A stretch of DNA of 64,000 nucleotides from Curtobacterium poinsettiae. GTDB lineage: Bacteria > Actinomycetota > Actinomycetes > Actinomycetales > Microbacteriaceae. Both the position numbers and the translations under genes were made by a program. A model generated the notes under the pieces. The model worked only from the letters and a program-made list of their open reading frames with translations. It did no database searches and was not told where the DNA came from. Position 1 is the first letter of the stretch; every line of letters begins with the position of its first letter. Below are positions 26,749 through 37,006 of this stretch, one piece after another. The DNA is taken from contig NZ_CP106879.1 in NCBI RefSeq assembly GCF_025677645.1, positions 682,001 to 746,000 on the forward strand, in the 5' to 3' direction.

Positions 26749-28026
26749 ATGTCGACCTCCACTCCCTCCTCCCTCCGCTCCCGCAGCCGCCTGATCGCCG
26801 CCGCGGTCGCCGTCGCGCTCACGGCCGGCACGCTCGCGGCCATCGCCCCGACGTCGTCCGCCAGCGCCGCGAGCTACCCCAGCTGGGACGAGGTGCAGCA
26901 GGCGAAGTCCTCGACCAGCGCCCAGCAGGCCAAGGTCAGCGAGATCAAGTCGCTCATCTCGTCGCTGAAGAGCGAGGCGGCCGCCAAGCAGAAGGCCGCA
27001 CAGGCCGCGGGCGAGGCGTACCAGGCCGCGCAGAACAAGTACGACGAGGCGACGCTCAAGCAGAAGAAGTTCCAGTCGCAGGCCGACGACGCCGAGCAGA
27101 CCGCCGCGCGGTCCGAGGAGCAGGCCGGTCAGCTCGCCGCCCAGCTCGGTCGTACCAGCGGTGACGACGTGACGACGGACATCCTCACGCACCCGTCCGA
27201 CTCCGGCGACCTGCTCTACGAGCTCGGTGCCATGTCGAAGCTCAGCGAGCAGTCCGAGGGCATCTACGCGCAGGCCTCGCAGGACCGCGGTGTGGCCCAG
27301 GGCCTCGCCGACAAGGCCGACCGAGCCAAGCAGGCCCTCGGGGACCTCGCCGACGCCGCACAGTCGAAGATGCAGCAGGCGCAGGGTGCCGCCGACGCCG
27401 CACAGACCGCGGTGGACGCCCAGAACGACAACGAGGCCCGGCTCGAGGCGCAGCTCACCGCGCTCACCTCGAAGCAGCGCGGCGTCGAGGCCGACTACCG
27501 CAAGGGCGTCGCCGCCGAGAAGGCACGCCAGGCCCGCCTCGCCGCAGCCGCCGCGAAGGCAGCAGCCGAGGCCGCGGCGACCAGCCAGGGCGGCACCGGT
27601 GGCGGCAGTGCCAACCCGGCGGGCTGGGTCCGACCCGCGGGCGGGTTCCAGACGAGCCCCTACGGCTACCGCGTCGACCCCTACACGCACGTCAGCGCCC
27701 TGCACGCCGGCGTCGACCTGGCCCCGGCCTGCTACGCCCCGATCTACGCGGCACACGACGGCACCGTCACCTTCGCCGGCAACGGCGGCGGCTACGGCAA
27801 CGAGGTCATCCTCGACAACGGCGGCGGCATCTCCACCGCGTACGGCCACGTCGTCGACGGCGGGATCATGGTCACCGCCGGCCAGCACGTCACCGCGGGT
27901 CAGCAGATCGCCAAGATCGGCTCGACCGGCTGGTCGACCGGGTGCCACCTCCACTTCGAGACCCGGATCAACGGCGCCGCCGTCGACCCGGTCCCCTTCA
28001 TGGCAGCGCGGGGGATCTCGGTATGA
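26749..28026 (+). CDS. Secreted M23 family peptidoglycan endopeptidase with coiled coil
   Basis: This 425-residue protein has a signal peptide (cleavage near ASA, residue 39), a long Ala/Gln/Lys-rich coiled coil (about 45-270) and an M23 domain (about 295-425). The zinc and catalytic residues are visible in HAGVDLAP and HLHFE. It should cut peptide bridges of peptidoglycan outside the cell, with the coiled coil acting as regulator, as in EnvC- or RipC-like proteins. The ATG at 26749 puts the basic n-region directly before the hydrophobic core. The next gene encodes a paralogue of the coiled coil. Confidence 0.92.
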   Translation: MSTSTPSSLRSRSRLIAAAVAVALTAGTLAAIAPTSSASAASYPSWDEVQQAKSSTSAQQAKVSEIKSLISSLKSEAAAKQKAAQAAGEAYQAAQNKYDEATLKQKKFQSQADDAEQTAARSEEQAGQLAAQLGRTSGDDVTTDILTHPSDSGDLLYELGAMSKLSEQSEGIYAQASQDRGVAQGLADKADRAKQALGDLADAAQSKMQQAQGAADAAQTAVDAQNDNEARLEAQLTALTSKQRGVEADYRKGVAAEKARQARLAAAAAKAAAEAAATSQGGTGGGSANPAGWVRPAGGFQTSPYGYRVDPYTHVSALHAGVDLAPACYAPIYAAHDGTVTFAGNGGGYGNEVILDNGGGISTAYGHVVDGGIMVTAGQHVTAGQQIAKIGSTGWSTGCHLHFETRINGAAVDPVPFMAARGISV

Positions 28027-28060
28027 GCATCAGCGCCACCAGAAGGCGTCGACCCACGTC

Positions 28061-29533
28061 ATGACCACCACCGCTCGCTCGTTCTCCTGCGGGATCGCGA
28101 CCATCGCCGTGCTCGGCATCGGCCTGTCGGTCGTCATCGCCGGACCGGCCCAGGCCGCACCCTCTGGTCCGTCCTGGGACGACGTCAAGGCCGCCAAGTC
28201 CGACGCGGCCGACGCCCAGCAGACGGTCGACGAGCTGAGCGACCGGCTCGGCGCGCTGCAGGACGCCGCCGACCGGGCCGGTGTCGCCGAGCAGCAGGCC
28301 GGGCAGGCGTACGCCCTCGCGGCGTCGCAGCAGCAGGAGGCGAAGGACACCCTCACCGACCTGTCCGCGCAGTCGAAGCGCGCGAAGGACCGGGCGGACG
28401 ACTCGGCGGGCCAGGTCGCCGGGCTCGTGGTCGAGCTGTCCCGAACGGGCGGCGGTGACCTGTCGACGACGATGCTCATGGACTCGTCGGACTCGAAGGA
28501 CCTGCTCTACCGCGTCGGCACGATGTCGCACCTGTCCGAGCGCTCCGCGACGGTCCTGGCCGAGGCACGCGCTGACCAGAAGACCGTCGAGTCCCTCGCA
28601 GCGCAGCAGTCCGCGGCCGAGAAGGCCCTGAGCAAGGCGACCGAGACGACGAAGACCGCCTTCGCCACCGCGAACGACGTGTCCGCCGACGCCCAGGCTC
28701 GGGTGCAGGAGGAACAGGACCAGCAGGACGAGGTCCTGCGCCAGCTCGCGTACCTGAAGGGCACGAGCGTCGCGACGGAGACCGCGTACTGGAGTGCGCA
28801 GCAGGCGAAGGCAGCCGCGGCGGCCATCGCGAAGCAGACGCGCGATGCCGGCACCGGGAACGCCACCGGCGGCAGCAACGCGGGCGACACGGGCAGCACC
28901 GGCTCTGGCAGCGACGGCGGTACCTCTGGCGGAAGCACCACCGGGAACACCGGCGGCAGCGCCTCCGGCGGGACCTCCACCCCGGCCGTGCCGAGCACGC
29001 CGTCCAAGCCCAGCACCCCGTCGAACCCCGGCACCCCCGCGAAGCCGAGCACCCCGAGCAAGCCGAGCACGCCGAGCAAGCCGGCTCCCGCCCCAGCTCC
29101 CGCGCCCGCCCCTGCCCCCGCTCCGGCCCCGAGCAGCCCGTCGAAGGCCGCCGGCGCGATCTCCTACGCCCGTGGGCAGCTCGGCAAGGCGTACGTCCTC
29201 GGCGGTGCCGGCCCGAACACCTGGGACTGCTCCGGCCTCGTGATGATGGCCTACAGCTCGCAGGGCATCGCGACCGGTGGGCACAACGTGGTCTGGCAGT
29301 ACAACTACTTCAAGTCGATCGGCCGCCTCGTCCCGCTGTCCCAGCGCCAGCCGGGCGACATCCTGTTCTACTCGTCGAACGGCACGGCCTCGGGGGCGTA
29401 CCACGACTCGATCGTGACGAGCTACGGCACCATGGTCGAGGCCGCTCGCCCCGGCGTCGGCGTCGTCGAGCGCGCGATCTGGCTGCCGAACCAGCTCATG
29501 CCGTACGTCGCCCGCCCGAGCGGTTCCCTGTAG
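28061..29533 (+). CDS. Secreted NlpC/P60 family endopeptidase with coiled coil
   Basis: This 490-residue protein has a signal peptide (cut near AQA, residue 31), a coiled coil starting SWDDVKAAKSDAADAQQ that is homologous to SWDEVQQAKSSTSAQQ in the upstream M23 protein, and a long low-complexity linker of Gly/Ser and then Pro-Ser-Lys and Ala-Pro repeats (about 265-365). A C-terminal NlpC/P60 domain follows, with catalytic Cys in WDCSGLV and His in AYHDSIV. It resembles RipA-type hydrolases that split septal peptidoglycan. It lies 34 bp after the M23 gene, so both are probably cotranscribed. Confidence 0.92.
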   Translation: MTTTARSFSCGIATIAVLGIGLSVVIAGPAQAAPSGPSWDDVKAAKSDAADAQQTVDELSDRLGALQDAADRAGVAEQQAGQAYALAASQQQEAKDTLTDLSAQSKRAKDRADDSAGQVAGLVVELSRTGGGDLSTTMLMDSSDSKDLLYRVGTMSHLSERSATVLAEARADQKTVESLAAQQSAAEKALSKATETTKTAFATANDVSADAQARVQEEQDQQDEVLRQLAYLKGTSVATETAYWSAQQAKAAAAAIAKQTRDAGTGNATGGSNAGDTGSTGSGSDGGTSGGSTTGNTGGSASGGTSTPAVPSTPSKPSTPSNPGTPAKPSTPSKPSTPSKPAPAPAPAPAPAPAPAPSSPSKAAGAISYARGQLGKAYVLGGAGPNTWDCSGLVMMAYSSQGIATGGHNVVWQYNYFKSIGRLVPLSQRQPGDILFYSSNGTASGAYHDSIVTSYGTMVEAARPGVGVVERAIWLPNQLMPYVARPSGSL

Positions 29534-29548
29534 CCCGCTCCCGGTGTG

Positions 29549-29630
29549 CCCGTTCTTTCCCAGAGCGGCTGCGGGAGCAAGCGTGATCGGGCGTACCTGC
29601 ACGGATCAGCGCACCCGGTACGCCCGTTTC
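29549..29630. repeat. Dispersed palindromic repeat, family B copy 2
   Basis: TGCCCGTTCTTTCCCAGAGC matches copy 1 at 3400-3419 except for one base. Further on, CGGGCGTACC and GGTACGCCCG form the same inverted pair. It sits between the convergent ends of the NlpC/P60 gene and ppa. Confidence 0.7.
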
Positions 29631-29713
29631 CACCAGGCGCGCTCCCGCACGCCCCGCGTGCCCCCGCACGCCCTGCCCCCGCACGCGCCGCGCCGCGCAA
29701 CAGCACCACCACA

Positions 29714-29753
29714 GAACGGCGCCCGCCCTCCGGATGGAGAGCGGGCGCCGTTC
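29714..29753 (-). terminator. Stem-loop terminator of ppa
   Basis: GAACGGCGCCCGC and GCGGGCGCCGTTC form a 13-bp stem with a 14-base loop. It lies 16 bases past the ppa stop on the minus strand. Confidence 0.75.
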
Positions 29754-29768
29754 GTGGTCAGGGGATCG

Positions 29769-30260
29769 TCAGTGCGAGCCGGGCACGTACGCGGCCTGAC
29801 CGGCCTGCACGATCCGCTCGGCCTCGGCGGCGTCGCCCCAGCCCTCGGCCTTGACCCACTTGTTCGGCTCGAGGTCCTTGTAGCGCTCGAAGAAGTGCGC
29901 GATCTCGGCCTTCGTCTGCTCCGGCACGTCCGAGATGTCCTGGATGTGCGCCCAGCGCGGGTCCTTGGCGGGGACGACGAGGACCTTCTCGTCGTTGCCG
30001 GCCTCGTCGCTCATCTTGAAGACGCCGACGGGGCGGACCTTGACGCCGACGCCGGGGAACGTCGGGAACTCGAGCAGCAGCAGCGCGTCCACGGGGTCAC
30101 CGTCGTCGGCCAGGGTCTTCTCGAAGAACCCGTAGTCGGTGGGGTAGACGAACGAGGTGAACAGCACGCGGTCGAGGTAGACGCGACCGGTCTCGTGGTC
30201 CACCTCGTACTTGTTGCGGCTGCCCTTGGGGATCTCGACGACGACGTCGTACGCGGCCAT
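29769..30260 (-). CDS. ppa: Inorganic pyrophosphatase
   Basis: This 163-residue family I pyrophosphatase hydrolyses PPi to phosphate in the cytoplasm. It has [13 protein letters not shown] (7-19), YPTDYGF (39-45) and the metal-binding signature [10 protein letters not shown] (53-62), followed by [15 protein letters not shown] site precedes the ATG. It is divergent from tilS across 64 bp. Confidence 0.97.
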   Translation of the reverse strand: MAAYDVVVEIPKGSRNKYEVDHETGRVYLDRVLFTSFVYPTDYGFFEKTLADDGDPVDALLLLEFPTFPGVGVKVRPVGVFKMSDEAGNDEKVLVVPAKDPRWAHIQDISDVPEQTKAEIAHFFERYKDLEPNKWVKAEGWGDAAEAERIVQAGQAAYVPGSH

Positions 30261-30324
30261 GTTGCGCTCCTGTGTCTGCTTCGGGGACTGTCGTGTGTTG
30301 CGAAAGCGCGGCTAACGTTACCGG

Positions 30325-31344
30325 GTGAACTCTCCGCGTCCCCGGCTCGACCCCGCCGTCGCCGAGACCCGCCTGGCCGTCCGCGACCTGCTCGCCGCAG
30401 CCGTCGACGACGGTGTGGTCGCCGCAGGCGACCTGGTCCTCGTCGCCCTGAGCGGCGGACCGGACTCCCTCGCGCTGGCGTCGGCCACCGCGTTCGAAGC
30501 GGGCAAGCAGGGTCTGCGAGCCGGGGCAGTGGTCGTCGACCACGCGCTCCAGGCGGGCTCCGAGGCGGTCGCGAGCCGCGCCTCCCGGCAGGCATCCGAA
30601 CTGGGACTCGAGCCGGTGACGGTCCGCAGGGTCACGGTCGGCTCCGACGGTGGCCCGGAAGGCGCCGCCCGGGAGGCCCGCCACGCGTCGATCGCCGAGG
30701 TCGCGGCCGCCACCGGGTCGCCCCTGGTGCTGCTGGGCCACACGCTGGACGACCAGGCTGAGACCGTGCTGCTCGGCCTGCTGCGCGGCAGCGGGCCGGA
30801 CAGCCTGTCCGGCATGCAGCCGCTCGCCCGACGCGACGGCGGCCCGGCGTACGGCCGGCCGCTCCTGTCGGTCCGGCGCCACGCGACCCGGCAGGCGTGC
30901 GCCGCGGCGGGGCTCGCGCCGTGGCACGACCCGCAGAACGACGACCCCGCGTACGCACGGGTGCGGGTGCGGAACACCCTGCTCCCGGTGCTCGAGCGGG
31001 AGCTCGGCCCCGGGGTGCCCGAGGCCCTGGCCCGGACGGCCGACCAGCTGCGCGAGGACTCCGCGGCGCTCGACCACTTCGCCGAGGAGATCGCGGAGGA
31101 CATCGCCGAGCACTCCGAAGCGGGCATCTCGCTGTCGGTCCGGGCGCTCGGGGCGAACCCGCCGGCGCTCCGGCAGCGACTCGTGCGCCTGGCGGTGGAG
31201 AGCGAGTTCGGGGTGACGCTGTCGCGCGTGCAGACGCTCGAGGTCTGCCGGCTGGTCACGGACTGGAGCGGACAGGGCCCGATCGACCTGCCGGGCGTCC
31301 GTGCCACGCGGACCGGCGACCGCATCGAGTTCAGCGCCGGTTAG
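30325..31344 (+). CDS. tilS: tRNA(Ile)-lysidine synthase
   Basis: This 339-residue enzyme adds lysine to C34 of the CAU anticodon of tRNA-Ile2, using ATP. The PP-loop SGGPDSLALA is at residues 43-52, and VVVDHALQAGS and LGHTLDDQAETVLLGLLRG are typical. TAACGT lies exactly 6 bases before the GTG start. It is followed by hpt and ftsH, the usual actinobacterial order. Confidence 0.95.
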   Translation: MNSPRPRLDPAVAETRLAVRDLLAAAVDDGVVAAGDLVLVALSGGPDSLALASATAFEAGKQGLRAGAVVVDHALQAGSEAVASRASRQASELGLEPVTVRRVTVGSDGGPEGAAREARHASIAEVAAATGSPLVLLGHTLDDQAETVLLGLLRGSGPDSLSGMQPLARRDGGPAYGRPLLSVRRHATRQACAAAGLAPWHDPQNDDPAYARVRVRNTLLPVLERELGPGVPEALARTADQLREDSAALDHFAEEIAEDIAEHSEAGISLSVRALGANPPALRQRLVRLAVESEFGVTLSRVQTLEVCRLVTDWSGQGPIDLPGVRATRTGDRIEFSAG

Positions 31345-31353
31345 GCTGGCGTG

Positions 31354-31905
31354 GTGGAACTCTCCGACGTCCAGGCAGACCTGTCCGAAGTGCTCTTCAC
31401 CCCCGAGCAGATCGACGAGAAGCTCGCCGAGCTCGCGGCGGTCGTCGACGCCGACTACGCGGGCCGCGACCCGCTGCTCGTCGGGGTGCTCAAGGGTGCC
31501 GTCATGGTGATGGCGGACTTCTCGCGCCACCTGAAGATGCAGGCGCGGATGGACTGGATGGCGGTGTCGTCGTACGGCTCCGGCACGAAGTCGTCCGGCG
31601 TGGTGCGGATCCTGAAGGACCTCGACACCGACCTGCACGGCCGCGACGTCCTGATCGTCGAGGACATCATCGACTCCGGTCTCACCCTGTCGTGGCTCAA
31701 GCAGAACCTGCAGTCCCGTGGTGCCGCGAGCGTCGAGATCGTCGCCCTGCTGCGCAAGCCCGAGGCCGCCAAGGTCGAGGTCGACGTGAAGTACGTCGGC
31801 TTCGACATCCCCGACGCCTTCGTGGTCGGGTACGGCCTGGACTACGACGAGCGCTACCGCAACCTGCGCGGCGTCGGCGTCCTCGCTCCGCACGTCTACT
31901 CCTGA
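31354..31905 (+). CDS. hpt: Hypoxanthine phosphoribosyltransferase
   Basis: This 183-residue purine salvage enzyme converts hypoxanthine or guanine and PRPP to IMP or GMP. The PRPP-binding signature VLIVEDIIDSGLTL is near residues 91-104, and VGVLKGAVMVMADF is the PPi loop. The GTG at 31354 is preferred over the GTG at 31351 because TAGGCT ends 6 bases before it; that box also contains the tilS stop codon TAG. Confidence 0.95.
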   Translation: MELSDVQADLSEVLFTPEQIDEKLAELAAVVDADYAGRDPLLVGVLKGAVMVMADFSRHLKMQARMDWMAVSSYGSGTKSSGVVRILKDLDTDLHGRDVLIVEDIIDSGLTLSWLKQNLQSRGAASVEIVALLRKPEAAKVEVDVKYVGFDIPDAFVVGYGLDYDERYRNLRGVGVLAPHVYS

Positions 31906-32063
31906 CGCACGGACCGCTGCGCTCGGGTCGCACTCGGCCGACTCTGGCCCGGGGGTGAGTTCGCCCGCAGAGGACACCCATTCTCGCCACAGAATCGCGG
32001 CCGTATGCTGATCAGCACGCAACTTCGGCAGAGAAAGGTGTCGGGCACTCGCGCCCGGATCAC

Positions 32064-34051
<1,988 letters not shown>

Positions 34052-34057
34052 GCCGGC

Positions 34058-35026
34058 ATGACCGAGCTGCCGACGCGACGAGAGCGTCGACTCGCCGAGG
34101 TGAGTCGTGCCCGCGCCGCCGCCGCCGAACCGGCGACGGTCGCGATCGACCTCCGTGCACCCCAGCCGGTGCCGGAGGTCGTGACCGGCCGTCGCCGCGA
34201 CCGCGGTGGCCCGGCCGGGGAACGCACCCGGGTGCTCGGCATCCTCAACGTCACCCCCGACTCGTTCAGCGACGGCGGGCTGCACCAGGCCTACGACGCC
34301 GCCGTGCAGCACGCACGTGACCTCGTCGCCGCCGGTGCGGACGTCATCGACGTCGGTGGGGAGTCCACCCGCCCCGGTTCCGAGCGGGTGCCCGTGGCGG
34401 TCGAGCAAGAACGTGTGCTGCCGGTCGTGCAGCAGCTCGTGGCCGAGGGGATCCCGGTCAGCGTCGACACCATGAACGCCGCGACTGCAGAGCGTGCCGT
34501 CGACCTCGGTGCCGCGATCGTCAACGACGTCTCCGGCGGCCTCGCCGACCCGGACATGGCCCGGGTCGTGGCGTCGACGGGCGTCGGGTTCGTCGTCATG
34601 CACTGGCGCGGCCACAGCGACCGGATGTACCGCAACGCCGAGTACACCCACGCGGTCGAAGAGGTCCGGCGCGAGGTCGAACTCCGGGTCGCCGAACTCA
34701 TCGTGCTCGGCGTCCGGCAGGAGCAGGTCGTCATCGACCCGGGCCTCGGCTTCGCCAAGCACGGCGTGCAGAACTGGGAGATCCTGGCCGGCTACGAGCG
34801 CTTCGCCTCGATCGGGCTGCCGGTGCTCGTCGCCGCCTCGCGCAAGCGGTTCCTCGACGGTGTCGGGAGCCCGGAGGGCGCCCCGCCCAGGGAGCGCGAC
34901 CTCGCCACCGCCGCCATCAGCCTGCTCGCCGCCGAACGCGGCGCGTGGGGTGTGCGCGTGCACGACCCGGCACCGACCCGTGCCGTGCTCGACGTCTGGG
35001 ACGCCTGGAGGGCAGCTCGATCGTGA
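34058..35026 (+). CDS. folP: Dihydropteroate synthase
   Basis: This 322-residue folate enzyme joins 4-aminobenzoate to dihydropterin pyrophosphate and is the sulfonamide target. [15 protein letters not shown] starts near residue 60 and [15 protein letters not shown] follows near 95. DPGLGFAKH and AASRKRFL close the barrel. An N-terminal extension of about 58 residues, basic and Ala-rich, is longer than usual. It begins 6 bp after ftsH, where related genomes often have folE. It overlaps folB. Confidence 0.95.
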   Translation: MTELPTRRERRLAEVSRARAAAAEPATVAIDLRAPQPVPEVVTGRRRDRGGPAGERTRVLGILNVTPDSFSDGGLHQAYDAAVQHARDLVAAGADVIDVGGESTRPGSERVPVAVEQERVLPVVQQLVAEGIPVSVDTMNAATAERAVDLGAAIVNDVSGGLADPDMARVVASTGVGFVVMHWRGHSDRMYRNAEYTHAVEEVRREVELRVAELIVLGVRQEQVVIDPGLGFAKHGVQNWEILAGYERFASIGLPVLVAASRKRFLDGVGSPEGAPPRERDLATAAISLLAAERGAWGVRVHDPAPTRAVLDVWDAWRAARS

Positions 35027-35412
35027 ACGACACCATCCGCCTCACCGGGGTCCGCGCTCGCGGACACCACGGCGTCTTCGACCACGAGCGCGCGGACGGC
35101 CAGGACTTCGTCGTCGACGTCGCCGTGGAGCTCGACGCCCGCGCCGCCTCGAGCAGCGACGACCTCGACGCCACCGTGCACTACGGCGTCCTCGCCGAGC
35201 AGGTCGTCGCCGAGATCGAACGCGACCCGGTCGACCTGATCGAGACGCTCGCCGAGCGCATCGCCGCGGCCGTGCTCACCCACCGTGCCGCGTCGGCGAC
35301 GGAGGTCACGGTGCACAAGCCGCAGGCCCCGATCACCGTGCCGTTCACCGACGTCTCGATCACCATCCGGCGCACCCGTGGCGCCACGGTGCCGGACGAG
35401 GAAGAAGCATGA
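35023..35412 (+). CDS. folB: Dihydroneopterin aldolase
   Basis: This 129-residue enzyme cleaves dihydroneopterin in folate synthesis. Typical segments are [19 protein letters not shown] (8-26) with the active-site region, and HYGVLAEQV. The GTG start overlaps the folP stop (GTGA), and the stop overlaps folK (ATGA). Confidence 0.95.
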   Translation: MNDTIRLTGVRARGHHGVFDHERADGQDFVVDVAVELDARAASSSDDLDATVHYGVLAEQVVAEIERDPVDLIETLAERIAAAVLTHRAASATEVTVHKPQAPITVPFTDVSITIRRTRGATVPDEEEA

Positions 35413-35963
35413 CGCACCGGGTCGTCGTCGCCCTCGGAGCGAACCTCGGCGACCGGGGGAGCACGCTCCGCGCCGCCGCCACCGCGATCGCCGCCCTGCC
35501 CGGAGTCGAGCCGGTGGCCTCGAGCCGCGAGGTCGAGTCCGTCGCCGTCACCCTCGACGGCCTCGACACGTCGAAGCCCCGCTACCGGAACGCCGTCGTG
35601 GTCGTCGACACCGACCTCGAGCCGCAGGCCTTCCTCGACGCCCTGCACGGCATCGAGGACGCGCACGGCCGCACGCGCGAGATCCGGTGGGGCGACCGCA
35701 CCCTGGACCTCGACATCGTCGCGGTGGACGACCTGCGGATCGCCACGGACACCCTGGTCGTGCCGCACCCCCGGGCAGCGGAGCGCGCGTTCGTGCTCGC
35801 CCCGTGGCTCGACGCCGACCCCGCGGCCGTCCTGCCCGGTGCCGGACCGGTGGCCGACCTGCTCGCCGCCGTGGGGGACGACACCGAGCGCGTCGACGAG
35901 CCGCGCCTGTTCGCGGAGCCGGCACGGGCCTCCCGGCCGGCGGGGAGCGCGACCAGCGCATGA
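35409..35963 (+). CDS. folK: 2-amino-4-hydroxy-6-hydroxymethyldihydropteridine pyrophosphokinase
   Basis: This 184-residue kinase transfers pyrophosphate from ATP to the pterin. It has ALGANLGDRGSTLRAA (8-23) and the signature RWGDRTLDLDIVAVDD (94-109), then VPHPRAAERAFVLAPW. It is coupled by 4-bp overlaps to folB upstream and to the DUF3180 gene downstream. Confidence 0.95.
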   Translation: MTHRVVVALGANLGDRGSTLRAAATAIAALPGVEPVASSREVESVAVTLDGLDTSKPRYRNAVVVVDTDLEPQAFLDALHGIEDAHGRTREIRWGDRTLDLDIVAVDDLRIATDTLVVPHPRAAERAFVLAPWLDADPAAVLPGAGPVADLLAAVGDDTERVDEPRLFAEPARASRPAGSATSA

Positions 35964-36451
35964 AGCCCACCCGCGCCTCCACGCTGATCAGCATCGCCGT
36001 CGTGACGGTGGTCGCCGGTTTCGCGCTCGACGCCGTCCTGGCGTCGCGCCAGCTGCCGACGTTCCTGTTCTCGGTCCCGCTCGGCATCACGCTCGCGTTC
36101 ATCGGCGTCGCCGTCGTGCTCATGGCGCGCCCGGTGCGCCGACACGCTCGCGACGGCGCCGGACGCCAGCGGCCGGTCGACCCGCTCTACGCGACGCGGG
36201 TCGTCGTGCTCGCGAAGGCGTCCAGCATCTGCGGCACGCTGCTGGGCGGATTCGCCCTCGGCCTCGTGCTGTACCTGCTGACCCGTTCCGCGACGCCTTC
36301 GCTAGGCTCGACCCTGCCGAACGTGATCGCCGTCGGGGGCGGGATCGTCCTGACGGTCTGCGCACTCGTGGCGGAGCGCATGTGCATCGCACCTCCGGGT
36401 GACGACGACGACCGTGACGATCCCCGCAACGGCTCGACGACGGTGAACTGA
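35960..36451 (+). CDS. DUF3180 family membrane protein
   Basis: This 163-residue protein has four membrane segments (about 8-28, 35-55, 90-112, 120-142) and an Asp-rich C-terminus. DUF3180 proteins follow folK in many Actinobacteria. Signature-like parts are LYATRVVVLAKASSICG and the GxxxG segments of helix 3. The start overlaps the folK stop by 4 bp. Function unknown. Confidence 0.88.
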   Translation: MKPTRASTLISIAVVTVVAGFALDAVLASRQLPTFLFSVPLGITLAFIGVAVVLMARPVRRHARDGAGRQRPVDPLYATRVVVLAKASSICGTLLGGFALGLVLYLLTRSATPSLGSTLPNVIAVGGGIVLTVCALVAERMCIAPPGDDDDRDDPRNGSTTVN

Positions 36452-36475
36452 CCGAGCAACCCCAGGAGGCCCGCG

Positions 36476-36997
36476 ATGCCGCGTGAACGACTCGACGAGC
36501 CCGGCCTCGGCCTCGGGGGGATCGCCTGGCAGCGGGTGTCCGCGAAGCTCGTGTGGACCGAACTCATCACCACGCTGGTGATCGGCGTCGTGCTCACCGC
36601 GGGCTGTGTGCTCATCGGGATCGTCACCGGCGGCTTCGGCTCCGGAGCCGGCACCGTGTGGCTCATCATCGGCATCGTGGTCGCGGTCACCACGGCGATC
36701 ACCGCCGCGCTGACGCCCCGACGGGTCCGTGCCATCGGCTACGCGCTCCGCGACGACGACCTGGTCGTGCGCCGCGGGCTCATGTGGCAGCGCTTCACGG
36801 CGGTCCCGTACGGCCGGATGCAGCTCGTCGACGTCGCCCGTGGCCCGCTCGACCGGGCGCTCGGCATGAGCGAGCTGAAGTTCGTGACCGCCGCGGCCGC
36901 GACGAACGTCCGGATCCCGGGTGTCCCGGCAGCGGACGCCGACGAGCTGCGCGACCGCCTCGTCGAGCTCGCCGAGTCCCGTCGTGCCGGACTGTAG
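36476..36997 (+). CDS. PH domain-containing membrane protein (bPH2/DUF304 type)
   Basis: This 173-residue protein has two membrane helices near residues 30-55 and 60-82, then a YdbS-like bacterial PH domain with LRDDDLVVRRGLMWQRFTAV and the YGRMQLVDVARGPLDR segment. AGGAGG is a strong ribosome binding site 6 bases before the ATG. It pairs with the next, larger PH-domain protein, as in the B. subtilis ydbS-ydbT pair. Confidence 0.9.
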   Translation: MPRERLDEPGLGLGGIAWQRVSAKLVWTELITTLVIGVVLTAGCVLIGIVTGGFGSGAGTVWLIIGIVVAVTTAITAALTPRRVRAIGYALRDDDLVVRRGLMWQRFTAVPYGRMQLVDVARGPLDRALGMSELKFVTAAAATNVRIPGVPAADADELRDRLVELAESRRAGL

Positions 36998-37006
36998 GGG
37001 TCGTCC

